From Fundicoccus culcitae (GTDB taxonomy: Bacteria; Bacillota; Bacilli; Lactobacillales; Aerococcaceae), in assembly GCF_024661895.1 (NCBI RefSeq), contig NZ_CP102453.1, positions 1,116,001 to 1,180,000 of the forward strand: 64,000 nt of DNA, written 5' to 3'. Below, one piece after another: positions 18,281-29,390 of the stretch. The position numbers were made by a program, and so were the translations under genes. The stretch's first letter is position 1, and every line of letters starts with the position of its first letter. Below the pieces are notes generated by a model. It saw only the letters and a list, made by a program, of their open reading frames with translations, was not told where the DNA came from and did no database searches.

Positions 18281-19189
18281 CTAACCTTTCAATGAGCCAA
18301 TCATCACTCCTTTAACAAAATACTTTTGTAAGAATGGATAAACCATAATAACTGGTGCTGAGGAAACAATCATCACTCCATATTTGATTACTTCAGATAG
18401 CTGTTGTCGAGAATACGCCAATTCAGCCATCGATGTTGTCATTGTTTCTGGAGTTCCTGTTGACGATAAGTCATTTAATACTAAGATCTCACGAAGTACC
18501 ATTTGCAAAGGATATTTAGACCGATCGGACAGATAAATTAAAGCATTAAAGAAACCATTCCAATGTCCAACACCATAGTACAGCGCCATAACAGCAATAA
18601 TTGGTGTAGATAAAGGTAAAATGATTTTAAAGAACAAAGTAATATCACTGGCTCCATCTATAATGGCTGCTTCTTCTAACTCTCGGGGAATGGACGATTG
18701 GAAAAAGGTTCTAGTTACAATGATATTATAAACGGATGCTGCACCAGGTATAATCATTGCCCAAATGGTATCCAAAAAACCTAGATTTTTCATTAATAAG
18801 TATGTAGGAATCAATCCACCACTTACAAACATGGTAACTAACATAAAGTTCGTTAAAAAAGTACGTCCATAAAAGTCTTTTCTAGATAATGCATAAGCCA
18901 CTGGCAATGTTACGGCTAAGTTAATCAAAGTACCTAATACGGTATAAACGATTGTATTCCAATAACCACGCCAAATTTGTTGGTTCTCAAAAATAGCTTC
19001 ATAGCCTATCCATGTAATTCCTTTAGGAAAGAGCCACATTTCCCCAGAGTTTACAGCTTGGGGATCACTAATAGAAGCACTCACTATATATGCCATTGGA
19101 TATATCACTAGTATCAATGCGATGAATAAAAATAAATATACAAAAAACATATAGATTCGATCAGTTAATAACATTTTTTTACCAAACAA
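18281..19189 (-). CDS. Sugar ABC transporter permease (LplC/MalG type)
   Basis: 302 aa, six membrane segments, EAA loop EEAAIIDGASDITLFFKIILP and the C-terminal end YFVKGVMIGSLKG. It is a clear paralogue of the permease at 13572. The likely start is TTG at 19189 with AAAGGAG nine bases upstream. It lies 45 bases upstream of the binding-protein start and 18 bases after the partner permease. Confidence 0.88.
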   Translation of the reverse strand: MFGKKMLLTDRIYMFFVYLFLFIALILVIYPMAYIVSASISDPQAVNSGEMWLFPKGITWIGYEAIFENQQIWRGYWNTIVYTVLGTLINLAVTLPVAYALSRKDFYGRTFLTNFMLVTMFVSGGLIPTYLLMKNLGFLDTIWAMIIPGAASVYNIIVTRTFFQSSIPRELEEAAIIDGASDITLFFKIILPLSTPIIAVMALYYGVGHWNGFFNALIYLSDRSKYPLQMVLREILVLNDLSSTGTPETMTTSMAELAYSRQQLSEVIKYGVMIVSSAPVIMVYPFLQKYFVKGVMIGSLKG

Positions 19190-19207
19190 TGTGATACGCT
19201 CCTTTCA

Positions 19208-20164
19208 TTAAAACAGTGACGTTTCGCCGACACGCCGTGCGATAAAGTTTACAATAAGTAATAGAGCTGCATTAATGACTGATTGGAACAAACCAACCGC
19301 TGCAGCAAAACTATATTGCGCATCTAGCAAACCTGATTGATAAACGAAAGTCGCAATAACATTGGATGACTCCATATTCAATGGATTTTGTAAAAGTAGG
19401 ATTTTTTCAAATCCACCAGCCATCAATGATCCGAAGTTCATAATTAAAATAATAATCATCGTTGGAGCAATCGTCGGTATGTTAATGTACCAATTGCGTT
19501 GTAAGCGGGTTGCTCCATCAATTGTCGCCGCCTCATGTAGTTGTTCATCTACCCCAGACAATGTCGCAAAATAAATAACTGACGACCAACCAGTACCCTG
19601 CCAAACACCTGACAACACATAAATTGTTTTGAACCAGCGCGGGTCTTGCATAAAGGCAATTCTTTCAAAGCCAAGAAAATCCAATAAGTGGTTAATAATA
19701 CCAGTAGATGGTGATAAGAAAGAAATTATCATCCCAGAAATAACAACAACGGAAATAAAGTTTGGTGCATAGGTTGCCGTTTGAGTGAATTTCTTGAAAA
19801 ACCCGTCTTTAACTTCATTTAGGGCTAAAGCTAAGATAATAGGTAACGGGAAACCAACAATTAATGAGTAAACATTTATTCCTAGCGTATTTCTAATTAA
19901 GTCCCAGAAATAATAAGAGTTAAAAAAACGTTCGAAATGTTTAAAACCTACCCAAGGACTACCTAATATACCTAATGATGGCATATAGTCTTTAAAGGCA
20001 ATAATTACTCCATACATTGGAAAGTATGCAAAAACTAAAAAGTACAAAAATGCAGGAAAAGCAAATAGGTAAAGATACCTACTATCTTTAATTTTTTGCC
20101 ACCTAGATTTATGATAGACTTCATCGTTTTGTCGAACTTGATTTGAACTAGCTACCTGAGCCAT
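19208..20164 (-). CDS. Sugar ABC transporter permease (LplB/MalF type)
   Basis: 318 aa with six membrane segments and EAA loop HEAATIDGATRLQRNWYINIP. It is the first gene of the second importer operon and a paralogue of the gene at 14497. The whole order (MalF-type, MalG-type, binding protein) is the same as in the first operon apart from the GH76 gene, so the two sets probably arose by duplication and now serve different chain lengths or sugars. Confidence 0.9.
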   Translation of the reverse strand: MAQVASSNQVRQNDEVYHKSRWQKIKDSRYLYLFAFPAFLYFLVFAYFPMYGVIIAFKDYMPSLGILGSPWVGFKHFERFFNSYYFWDLIRNTLGINVYSLIVGFPLPIILALALNEVKDGFFKKFTQTATYAPNFISVVVISGMIISFLSPSTGIINHLLDFLGFERIAFMQDPRWFKTIYVLSGVWQGTGWSSVIYFATLSGVDEQLHEAATIDGATRLQRNWYINIPTIAPTMIIILIMNFGSLMAGGFEKILLLQNPLNMESSNVIATFVYQSGLLDAQYSFAAAVGLFQSVINAALLLIVNFIARRVGETSLF

Positions 20165-20490
20165 ATGTCTAACTCCCCCATTCCTATAATTATTTTGATA
20201 TAGCTAAATAATAAATTCTCAATTCATTTGCTAGCTTACATTTTTCATTATAGTTAGACGCAAATAATAAATCAAGCGTTTACAGTATGCTTAGGATAAG
20301 TCTATTTAAATGTTATTATATGATATTAAGATTTTACAACTTTTATTCATTGACTTTTACAATCTAATTTGCTTCTCATTTTTATATTTTTTTCAGCGAT
20401 ATTTTAAATTTTTTTTATTATTTTATCTCGTTGTACTTATCCGCTTTCTTCTATATAATGACTACAAAAGTAAAGTTAAAGGTGTGACAA
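20165..20490. promoter_or_regulatory. Divergent intergenic region with probable cre site
   Basis: About 325 bases of very AT-rich DNA between divergent genes. AAGCGTTTACA at 20274-20284 is the conserved half of a cre site (two mismatches in the other half), suggesting CcpA control of the second importer. An open frame at 20310-20552 is low-complexity and has no ribosome site, so I do not call it. Confidence 0.5.
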
Positions 20491-20958
20491 ATGAAAAAAA
20501 TATTTTTAATTATTCTACTCATTTTACTCTTAATGTTACCAAATCTATATAATATTTTCTTAGTACCTACCACTGAGATTAATGGTTATGAAGTTAAAGG
20601 AAATTTATCTAACGAATCAGCCATAGCAGAAGTTGTTGCTGTTATTGAAAACAATATTCAAGCAACCAATGAAGAAAATATCGATTTATATGTTTCAACA
20701 CTTGTACCGTCAGCCCGCGTTGAAACACAACGTGAAATGCAACAAGTTTTTGATGAATTTGATATTCGGATTGTCCTTGAATCCATAGAGGTACTAGAAC
20801 AGACAAATGATATGGTGAAATTAAGAGTTCAACAAAGAGCTACAAGTGATGATGAAACCTATCGTGATCATGTTGCCACAGTTGGTATTACATTAATATA
20901 TGAAAACGAAGAGTGGTTAATTGTCGAATCAATGATGGAAAACACGGAGTTTATATAG
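20491..20958 (+). CDS. Small membrane-anchored protein with NTF2-like domain
   Basis: 155 aa. Residues 1-25 are one hydrophobic segment (MKKIFLIILLILLLMLPNLY) without a lipobox cysteine, acting as signal anchor. The rest resembles the NTF2/SnoaL-like fold (NESAIAEVVAVIENNIQATNEE at the start, then beta strands ending EEWLIVESMME). No catalytic residues can be named. It begins the plus-strand operon with a YesL-like protein and the fucosidase; spacing of 13 bases to the next gene. Function unknown. Confidence 0.7.
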   Translation: MKKIFLIILLILLLMLPNLYNIFLVPTTEINGYEVKGNLSNESAIAEVVAVIENNIQATNEENIDLYVSTLVPSARVETQREMQQVFDEFDIRIVLESIEVLEQTNDMVKLRVQQRATSDDETYRDHVATVGITLIYENEEWLIVESMMENTEFI

Positions 20959-20971
20959 GAAAGAGGATATT

Positions 20972-21637
20972 ATGACTAGTAACAAATTTGTTAATGGTAT
21001 TTATAGTTTAGGTTCATTCATGATAGAAATGATTAAATTACAATTTTGGGGAATTGTCTATAGCTTTAAGGGGTTCATAGTCTTAGGAATTTTCCCTTCA
21101 ATTTCAGCTATTTTCGGTTTGATAATGTACAATTTACGCCGTGAAGATGAATCATTAACACACATTTATAATGCTGATCGCTTCAAAAAATACTACGCTG
21201 AAAACTTTAAACAAAGTAATATCTTAGGATACCTCTCTCTTGCTGCAATTGTATTTATTTATGTGGATCTGAGAGTTTCTCAATACTTTATTGGCAATCG
21301 ATATCTACACTTTTTCTTGATTCTTATCATGGTATTTGTCCTGAGTATTGTTTGTTATATCTTCCCTAGTATTGTCAGCTTTGATTTAAGTGTCAAGGAT
21401 CATATTAAACAAGCATTCTTTTTAGCATTATGTTCTATTAAAGAAACGATTGCTGCACTACTCGGTATAGGAGTAGCGATATTTATTATGACGATTTTCC
21501 CTATTATGTATTTGTTATTATTTGTGCCAATGTATATTTTCCCAATAGCCTGGTTCGGTGATATTGCCATTAAGAATTTAATGAAACGAAACGAAGAAGG
21601 AATATCTAATAAAAAAGGAAGTGTTTCACGTTCATGA
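20972..21637 (+). CDS. YesL-like (DUF624) membrane protein
   Basis: 221 aa with about five membrane segments and the family opening GSFMIEMIKLQFWGIVYSFK. Its short basic tail (MKRNEEGISNKKGSVSRS) overlaps the fucosidase start by four bases (ATGA), so the two are translationally coupled. It is a paralogue of the gene at 15698. One exact dispersed 10-mer (21479-21488) lies in the coding region, read here as Ala-Ile-Phe-Ile. Confidence 0.82.
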   Translation: MTSNKFVNGIYSLGSFMIEMIKLQFWGIVYSFKGFIVLGIFPSISAIFGLIMYNLRREDESLTHIYNADRFKKYYAENFKQSNILGYLSLAAIVFIYVDLRVSQYFIGNRYLHFFLILIMVFVLSIVCYIFPSIVSFDLSVKDHIKQAFFLALCSIKETIAALLGIGVAIFIMTIFPIMYLLLFVPMYIFPIAWFGDIAIKNLMKRNEEGISNKKGSVSRS

Positions 21638-22941
21638 AACAAAAAATTCATCCAAATAAACAATGGTTTATTGATTCACGCTTTGGTATGTTTATCCATT
21701 TTGGTTTATATTCATCGATAGGACGAGGAGAATGGGTACGAAGTAGTGAGTTGATGACGATTGAAGCGTATCAGCCTTATTTTGATTCTTTTAACCCAAG
21801 AGCTTTCGATGCTGAACAATGGGCAAAAGCAGCCAGTGAAGCTGGTATGAAATATATAATTTTAACCGCCAAGCATCATGATGGCTTCTGCTTATATGAT
21901 TCAAAATACACAGATTACAAAATCACTAATACCCCCTTTGGTCGTGATTTAGTGGCGGAATATTTAGAGGCAGCACGCAAATATAATCTGAAAGTAGGTT
22001 TATACTTTTCGTTAATCGATTGGTATCATCCTGATTTTCCAAAGTATGCCGACCGACACCACCCAATGCGTGGGAATGAAGCGTATCGTGATGAAGATAT
22101 TGATTGGGAAAATTATCTAACCTTTATGCACAACCAAGTAGAAGAATTAGTCACGCAATATGGTGAACTGGATATCATGTGGTTTGATTTTTCTTACGAT
22201 GATATGAGTGGTGAGAAATGGGATGCTGAGAAGCTTATGAATATGGTTAGTCAACACCAACCAAATATCGTGATAGACAATCGGTTGGAAACTTCTGGTG
22301 AGGGATTCGGTTCGATTGTTGATGCAGAACCAACTTCTTACGCTGGAGATTACATCAGTCCTGAGCATATCATTCCACCTTACCCAATTAAAGATGTGAA
22401 TGGTAACCTTGTCCCTTGGGAATTGTGTACTTCCATCAACAACTCGTGGGGTTATGATCCGACAGACTGTAGTTATAAATCTGCGAAATTTATTATCCGT
22501 AAACTCGTTGAATGCATTAGTAAAAACGGCAATATTTTACTAAATATCCCTCCTGACGGCACGGGTAAATTTAATACTCAGAGCCTAGAGGTGTTAAGTG
22601 AAATCGGCGATTGGATGTCCTTGAATGGCGATGCAATTTACGAAAACGGCCCTGCCATTGGTTTGGAAAAACCTGAATGGGGTTATTACACACAAAAAGA
22701 TGACCAAACCATTTACGCCCATATTTTCGACGGCCCTCTTGGCGTCTTACCTCTACCAGGTCTTGCTAGTTCACAAATCACCTCCGTGAAACGCGTGATG
22801 GATAACTCCGTCGTCAAAATATCAGACAGTTGGACCGCCCTAGCATTTCCCGACACAACCTTTGTTGAGTTGCATAATAATCACGCAACCGAAGCCTTAG
22901 CTGACGACATCGACATGGTTTTGGAAATTAAATTGAAGTAA
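21634..22941 (+). CDS. Alpha-L-fucosidase, glycoside hydrolase family 29
   Basis: 435 aa, cytoplasmic (no signal peptide). The GH29 signature is complete: FGMFIHFGLYS near the N-terminus, TAKHHDGFCLYDS at about 78-90, LKVGLYFSLIDWYHPD at about 119-134, and the nucleophile Asp185 in GELDIMWFDFS. It retains alpha-L-fucose from fucosylated glycans by a double-displacement mechanism and releases the free sugar. It is the last gene of its operon. Together with GH76 and the two importers it suggests import followed by intracellular trimming of fucose- and mannose-containing oligosaccharides such as host or plant glycans. Confidence 0.92.
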   Translation: MKQKIHPNKQWFIDSRFGMFIHFGLYSSIGRGEWVRSSELMTIEAYQPYFDSFNPRAFDAEQWAKAASEAGMKYIILTAKHHDGFCLYDSKYTDYKITNTPFGRDLVAEYLEAARKYNLKVGLYFSLIDWYHPDFPKYADRHHPMRGNEAYRDEDIDWENYLTFMHNQVEELVTQYGELDIMWFDFSYDDMSGEKWDAEKLMNMVSQHQPNIVIDNRLETSGEGFGSIVDAEPTSYAGDYISPEHIIPPYPIKDVNGNLVPWELCTSINNSWGYDPTDCSYKSAKFIIRKLVECISKNGNILLNIPPDGTGKFNTQSLEVLSEIGDWMSLNGDAIYENGPAIGLEKPEWGYYTQKDDQTIYAHIFDGPLGVLPLPGLASSQITSVKRVMDNSVVKISDSWTALAFPDTTFVELHNNHATEALADDIDMVLEIKLK

Positions 22942-22957
22942 TTCTAGCCAAATAAAT

Positions 22958-22999
22958 AACGCCTTGACTTCCACGAAAATAGAAGTCAAGGCGTTTTTT
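22958..22999 (+). terminator. Terminator after the fucosidase
   Basis: AACGCCTTGACTTC and GAAGTCAAGGCGTT arms around a 9-base loop, followed by TTTTT. Confidence 0.92.
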
Positions 23000-23041
23000 G
23001 TTTTGCAGTACTTGTGATGTTACAGAAATTAAGGTGATTTA

Positions 23042-23285
23042 CAAACAAACGCTACATGGTAAGCAGAAAGTGAGCAAACGTTAAATAAAGCTAATCTGTC
23101 ATCTGCTCGAGTAGCAAAAGACAGAGTAGCTTGATTAAGTCCAAAATCTAGGTAAAAAGTAAGTGGGTAATGGGTAATGACGGACGGTTCTTCACTTCCC
23201 GCATACCTCCAATTTGTGTGTACCCACGTAAGTGAGAAATGACGGTTCGTCACTTCCCACTTGTCATAAAAGGAAATCACAATTC
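23042..23285. repeat. Dispersed hairpin-repeat patch
   Basis: Holds GAGCAAACGTTAAATAAAGC, the CTGTCATCTGCTCGAG hairpin with GACAG (23098-23125), and AAGTGAGAAATGACGGTTC-type units shared with 6.5 and 44.1 kb. A minus-strand open frame over 23029-23280 is explained by these repeats and is not called. Confidence 0.7.
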
Positions 23286-23363
23286 GTTGAGCTCATTTAA
23301 CACCACCCCATACCAACAGTTAAAGCAAGCAGAAACTTTACCAAATTAACAAAAAAAAGCGCA

Positions 23364-23518
23364 GAAAATCCGACCGTTTTTTTAATGATAGTGTCAAGGA
23401 CGGACTGGCACACCTACAGTCCCTAACTCGATAGAGCGTAGGGACTGTGTAGCCAGCCGAGTCCCAAGACTACAGGCTTGGGACGGTCCCACTATCATTA
23501 AAAAACGGTCGGATTTTC
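23364..23518. repeat. 155-bp inverted element with branched inner stems
   Basis: Outer arms of about 29-30 bases (GAAAATCCGACCG...AATGATAGTG and its complement at 23490-23518, one base slip in the T run) enclose two further strong stems: CTACAGTCCCTA with TAGGGACTGTGTAG, and GTCCCAAG with CTTGGGAC. A GGACTGGC/GCCAG..CC pairing may add a third. The folded form is a multi-branched cruciform. It lies between convergent operons, 16 bases from the bglH stop. It may be a MITE-like element, a structured RNA or a strong bidirectional terminator. No protein is encoded. Confidence 0.82.
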
Positions 23519-23534
23519 GGAGCATGCATTAAAC

Positions 23535-25055
<1,521 letters not shown>

Positions 25056-25056
<1 letters not shown>

Positions 25057-26966
25057 TAATTGATGATCTTAATAATATCTTCACCGACTTGAATTTGTTT
25101 GTTGGATACCATCAAGACATCTTTTAAATCGTTTGTATTGGTAACGACTACTGGTGTAATGGTTGAATACCCATGATCTTTGATTTTTTCAAGGTTAAAG
25201 GTTAATAAAGGTTGCCCCACCTCAATTGTTTGATCACGTTCAACTAAATAATTAAAGCCTTCACCATTCATTTGGACGGTGTCAATACCTACGTGGATTA
25301 ATAATTCAACCCCATCATCGCTCGTTAAACCAATGGCATGTTTGCTATCGAACAAGGCAGTTACAGTACCATTAAAGGGTGCATAAACGGTTTCGTCCGT
25401 TGGTAGAATCGCTACCCCTTGTCCTAAAATCCCTTGCGAAAAGACTTCATCGGGAACATCAGATAACTGTCTTAAATGACCGGTTAATGGTGAAACAACT
25501 TCCAGCGTCGCTCCAGCTTCGGCAGTGGCTGTAGTCGTTGAATCTGTCCCTTCATCAATGGTTTCAGCCATTTCTTGAATTTCTTCGGCCGCATCTTCAT
25601 CTTTATAAATAATCATGGTAATCACAAAGGTAACCACCGCCGCAATAGCAGCCCCTGCAATCGCAAACCAGAAGTGGCGTAACGTATCTTCACCAATATA
25701 TGAAGGTAATGTTAAGAGACCCGGTGAACCACCTGAATAGTTACGAACACCATTAAGACCCATAAACAAACCACCGACACCCCCACCAATCATGGCAGCA
25801 TATAAAGGTGTTTTGAAACGCAAGTTAATCCCATAAAGTACGGGTTCAGTAATACCTAAAACAGCGGTTAAACCGGATGAAAAGGCTAATGACTTAACTT
25901 CAGTATTCTTCGTTTTTATACCAACCGCAAATGCAGCGACACCTTGCGAAATATTTGAAGCGAGGTTGGCTGGGTAAACCATCGTATCATAACCAATGGT
26001 TAAACGGTTATTAATTCCAATTGGGATAATACCATAGTGCGTTCCGGTTGAAACTAATAGTGGGAACAGCGCACCAATAATGGTTGGTACTAACCAAGGG
26101 GCAATATTTTCAAGCGATAAAATAGCGCGCGAAATCAAATCAGAAATATAATGTCCGATAGGTCCGATAACCACCAAACTTAAAATCCCCACAACCGTAA
26201 CGGATATCAATGGTTTAGTAAAGAATTTGACTGATTTGTGGGAAATGCGATCTGCAATCGGCTCAACGTATGATAATACCCACACGGATAAAATAATGGG
26301 AATAACCGTTGATGAATAAGTCACTGAAGCAATTGGCAAGCCGAATAAGTTAATAGAACCGCCTGTTGCATTGGCTTGTTGGACCATCTCTACAAAAGTG
26401 GGATGTTGATAAATCCCAGCAATCATTAAGGCTAAATATTGATTGGTTTTGAATTTATTGGCTGCCGATACAGCTAGTAAAAATGGCAAGAAGTAAAAGG
26501 CTGAATCCGCCATAAAGTTAATAATTTGATAATTCATCGACTCATTATCGACCCAATTGAAGACAACTAATAAGGATAGTACGGCTTTCATCATCCCTGA
26601 AGCTGTAATCGCTGGAAGGATAGGGGTAAAGATACCCGTTAAGGTGTCAATCATCGTATTTAAGAACGATTTTTTCTCTTCTTCTTTCTCTGGTTCGCTA
26701 TCAGAACCGCCTTCAACATTAATATCATATTGATTGTTGATTTCTTTAAAAACATTACCGACATCACTACCAACGATAACTTGATATTGACCGCCTTTTT
26801 CGACCGCTCCCATAACACCTGGTATCTTTTTAACGGCTTCCGTATCAGCTTTGGAAGAATCCTTTAAATTAAAACGTAAACGCGTGGCACAGTGATAAAG
26901 GTAAGAGACATTATCTTCTCCACCGATATTCTCAATAATCGACTTGGCTGTGTCTTTGTAATCCAT
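25056..26966 (-). CDS. bglP: PTS beta-glucoside-specific EIIBCA component
   Basis: 636 aa, all three PTS domains in one chain. EIIB is at about 1-90 with the phospho-cysteine in YHCATRLRF (Cys26). A charged linker, then EIIC at about 105-460 with roughly ten membrane segments. EIIA is C-terminal with the phospho-histidine in LLIHVGIDTVQMNG. It takes up and phosphorylates aryl- or alkyl-beta-glucosides. The gene is preceded by a RAT antiterminator and terminator, so its transcription beyond licT depends on LicT. Confidence 0.94.
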
Positions 26967-27009
26967 ATTTACCGCTCCTTTTATCTCTATTTTTTCTTAT
27001 TTCAATAAC

Positions 27010-27055
27010 AAAAAAAGACCCATAATACCCACACTAAATAAAGGTACTAAGGTCT
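27010..27055 (-). terminator. LicT-controlled terminator upstream of bglP
   Basis: On the minus strand AGACC...GGTCT arms followed by TTTTTTT. Its 5' arm shares bases with the 3' end of the RAT, so the two structures exclude each other. Confidence 0.88.
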
Positions 27056-27079
27056 AGCCTGATTTAACAGTAACAATCC
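27050..27079 (-). promoter_or_regulatory. RAT antiterminator for LicT
   Basis: GGATTGTTACTGTTAAATCA followed by GGCTAGACCT, very close to the BglG/LicT-family RAT consensus. LicT binding here blocks the adjacent terminator and lets bglP-bglH be transcribed. Confidence 0.92.
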
Positions 27080-27082
27080 TGA

Positions 27083-27916
27083 TTATTTTGTTATTCGATT
27101 AATATGAATGGTTAAATACATTAATTCATCTGACTCGAGTCGACGATTAAAGTCATTTTCAATGTATTCCGATATTTTTAAGGCCGTCTGATACTCTTTA
27201 CGATATTTTTCTTTTAAAATAAAGATAAAATCAGAGGCGTCTTTGGATTCTAATTTTTGTCCTACAAAGAGTCGTTGCACGAAAAATTTTAAATGGGTAA
27301 TAAATCGTTCATAATCCAAGGAATATTCATCCAGTGATATATTAAATTCATAAGTAACAATTTTCAAAATATTCTGAATAATTTTGGTCATTTCCGTGAT
27401 TTGTTCCACATTAGAATTTTTCAATTTTGCATTGACGATATGTAAAGCAATAAATCCCGCTTCATCTTCAGGTAGTTGGTAGCCTAGTTTTTGATGAATC
27501 ATCACTAAGGCTTCTTTCCCAATAAGAAACTCATGATTATAAAATCGTTTGATTTCCCATAATAAAGCGTTTTGAATCGGTACGCCATTCTCAAAACGTT
27601 CGATCGCAAAATTAATATGATCAGTGAGTGTTATATATAAATTCTCATTTAAATCTTGGCCGAGTGAAGTCTTAGCATAATTGATAATATCATTAGCAAT
27701 TTGAACATGTTCAATGGGTATATTTCTTAATAGCTTTAGTAATCGATTACTATTTTCTGCATCCGTATTAACAAATGTTTTTTCAATCGCGTCTGGTTGG
27801 ATAAGATCTCCTTTTTTCTTTTGGAATCCGATACCCTTACCGATGGCAATCGTTTCTTGCCCTTGTGCATCTTTTGCAATCACAATATTATTATTAATGA
27901 CTTTTTCTATATTCAT
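27083..27916 (-). CDS. licT: BglG/LicT family transcription antiterminator
   Basis: 277 aa from the ATG at 27916 giving MNIEKVINNNIV, the standard start of the family; a longer frame to 27979 would translate the RAT-like leader. An RNA-binding CAT domain (about 1-55, with GKGIGFQKKKGDLI) is followed by two PRD domains carrying the phospho-histidines (LTDHINFA and GFIALHIVNA in PRD1, LKFFVQR and YLTIHINRI in PRD2). Unphosphorylated or HPr-activated LicT binds RAT RNA and stops termination. Confidence 0.93.
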   Translation of the reverse strand: MNIEKVINNNIVIAKDAQGQETIAIGKGIGFQKKKGDLIQPDAIEKTFVNTDAENSNRLLKLLRNIPIEHVQIANDIINYAKTSLGQDLNENLYITLTDHINFAIERFENGVPIQNALLWEIKRFYNHEFLIGKEALVMIHQKLGYQLPEDEAGFIALHIVNAKLKNSNVEQITEMTKIIQNILKIVTYEFNISLDEYSLDYERFITHLKFFVQRLFVGQKLESKDASDFIFILKEKYRKEYQTALKISEYIENDFNRRLESDELMYLTIHINRITK

Positions 27917-27950
27917 ACTCACAACTCTTCTTTTTACGACCTCTCTTTTA

Positions 27951-27982
27951 AGGTTTTGCCCTTTTTCCAAAGGTAACAATCC
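27951..27982 (-). promoter_or_regulatory. RAT-like sequence upstream of licT
   Basis: GGATTGTTACC followed by a variable centre and GGGCAAAACC. Both ends match RAT, but the centre departs from the consensus and I see no terminator with a T-run after it. It may allow LicT autoregulation or be a decayed copy. Confidence 0.6.
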
Positions 27983-28057
27983 TTAAGTAAAGATTAACAT
28001 TTATTTATTATAAATGCAAACGCCTAAGGTTTTATTTAAACTTTTCTTTAGGCGATG

Positions 28058-28133
28058 CTAAAAACACCAAAAGCAGCTAATAAGTGCTGGGCACCGTTAT
28101 GCCCACGCCTCGTTTTCTGCTTTTGGTGTTTAG
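28058..28133 (-). terminator. Terminator of the lysis cassette
   Basis: Long arms CTAAAAACACCAAAAGCAG and CTGCTTTTGGTGTTTAG; the inner GGGCA/TGCCC pair makes a second small stem. It directly follows the endolysin stop. A further imperfect hairpin (CGCCTAA...TTTAGGCG) lies at 28021-28054. Confidence 0.78.
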
Positions 28134-29390
28134 TCATCCCAGTAACAACTGATTCACCCGACCTTGTACAAGCTCATACGAATAACCTGCTTGCGTCAAT
28201 GCTTTTTGTCTGGCTTCACCATTAAACCACTTGCCTTGAATCACTTCTTTTGCGATTTCCTCCACCGTTAGCCTTAATGAAATTTGTTGATCAATTAAGG
28301 CTAATTTACCTGGATTAGCTTGCTCGATGGCTTGTTTTCGATTTGACATCCCTTGTAAATACCGCTGATAACCACTAGCGGCATAGTCATACTTAGCACC
28401 GCCTACTTTAAATAAGCCTTTTATACACTGGTAGAAATCCACATGGTCGGCAACCTTATAGCTATGATTGGGTCGCAATAAATAAACCCAATCCTGCAAG
28501 AAATCATTACTCGATTGATAATGAATATACTGCCCACCTTCATCTACTGGGCGACTTAAGCCAGGCGTTTTTAACACCGCCGGATGACCCTTGTAATTAG
28601 CTGACCACGTCATCCCCGCCCAATTATTATCCAAACGCCCTACTTCTGAATTCCCCCACATAGACTCATAATGCAACATCACAATCAGAAAACTGGGTAA
28701 AATCTGATAGGCTTGTGCAAGTGATACAATCACTTGAATAGTTGCTTCAGAAAGACTGACACCTTGACAAACAAGCCCTTTATCGCTTGTTGCCAATTTT
28801 GCATTCACCGATGCTTGGACGGCATCCGCATTAAAACCAGCTTCCAATAATCGTTGCCGCCTTTCCAAGCCACTTCCCCATAACCCCCGAATTACTTCCT
28901 CCACTACATCAACCAAGTTAATTACTTGTCCATAACGCGGCCTGGCATAACCCACAATACGCCCATCATCCCATTGAAAATTATTTTTAGCAACACAGCG
29001 GTTGGAATTGCCTTCAATCGTTGTGATCCGATTACCGCTCACCTCAGCCACCAAACCAATATGATCAGCAAAACCACCCCCATCCCAATCAAAACACACG
29101 ATATCACCTACTACAGCTTTTGTCCGACCCTTCCAAATGCCCATTTCTTTAAATAAATATATATGCCTCTGAACGCCACATTCACGTCCAATCAACTGAC
29201 TGGCACCACACTCATCACCCACAACCGTTAGAAAAGCATCACACCACGGATCGTCATACGTCATCTGATACCCCATAGGTCGTGGCGTAACGCGATTATA
29301 GCTATCAATCAACCCCCGATGCACTAAACTCCCTTGAACAACCCCAAGATATTTTTCTGCCACCGCCAATAAATATCTGGCTGATACCAT
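28134..29390 (-). CDS. Modular endolysin: CHAP, CW_7, glucosaminidase-like, CW_7
   Basis: 418 aa, no signal peptide, so release needs the holin. Domains: a CHAP amidase/endopeptidase at about 1-150 (Cys50 in DDPWCDAF, His110 in FADHIGLV, Glu126 in TIEGNSN); a Cpl-7-type wall-binding repeat at about 165-202 (IRGLWGSGLERRQRLLEAGF); a GH73/lysozyme-like domain at about 205-370 with the candidate catalytic Glu in MLHYESMWGNSEVG; and a second CW_7 repeat at about 380-418 (IQGKWFNGEARQKALTQAGY). AAGGAGG precedes the ATG, whose first base overlaps the holin stop. Two lytic activities in one chain with two wall binders is typical of phage lysins, but no capsid, tail or replication gene is near. Confidence 0.88.
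   Translation of the reverse strand: MVSARYLLAVAEKYLGVVQGSLVHRGLIDSYNRVTPRPMGYQMTYDDPWCDAFLTVVGDECGASQLIGRECGVQRHIYLFKEMGIWKGRTKAVVGDIVCFDWDGGGFADHIGLVAEVSGNRITTIEGNSNRCVAKNNFQWDDGRIVGYARPRYGQVINLVDVVEEVIRGLWGSGLERRQRLLEAGFNADAVQASVNAKLATSDKGLVCQGVSLSEATIQVIVSLAQAYQILPSFLIVMLHYESMWGNSEVGRLDNNWAGMTWSANYKGHPAVLKTPGLSRPVDEGGQYIHYQSSNDFLQDWVYLLRPNHSYKVADHVDFYQCIKGLFKVGGAKYDYAASGYQRYLQGMSNRKQAIEQANPGKLALIDQQISLRLTVEEIAKEVIQGKWFNGEARQKALTQAGYSYELVQGRVNQLLLG

Noticed and set aside
20310-20552. 80-aa gene upstream of the NTF2-like protein
   Set aside because: Low-complexity Phe/Leu/Tyr-rich translation of AT-rich promoter DNA, overlapping the real start at 20491.
23029-23280. 83-aa minus-strand open frame
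   Set aside because: It covers dispersed repeats shared with other non-coding islands and has no start signal.
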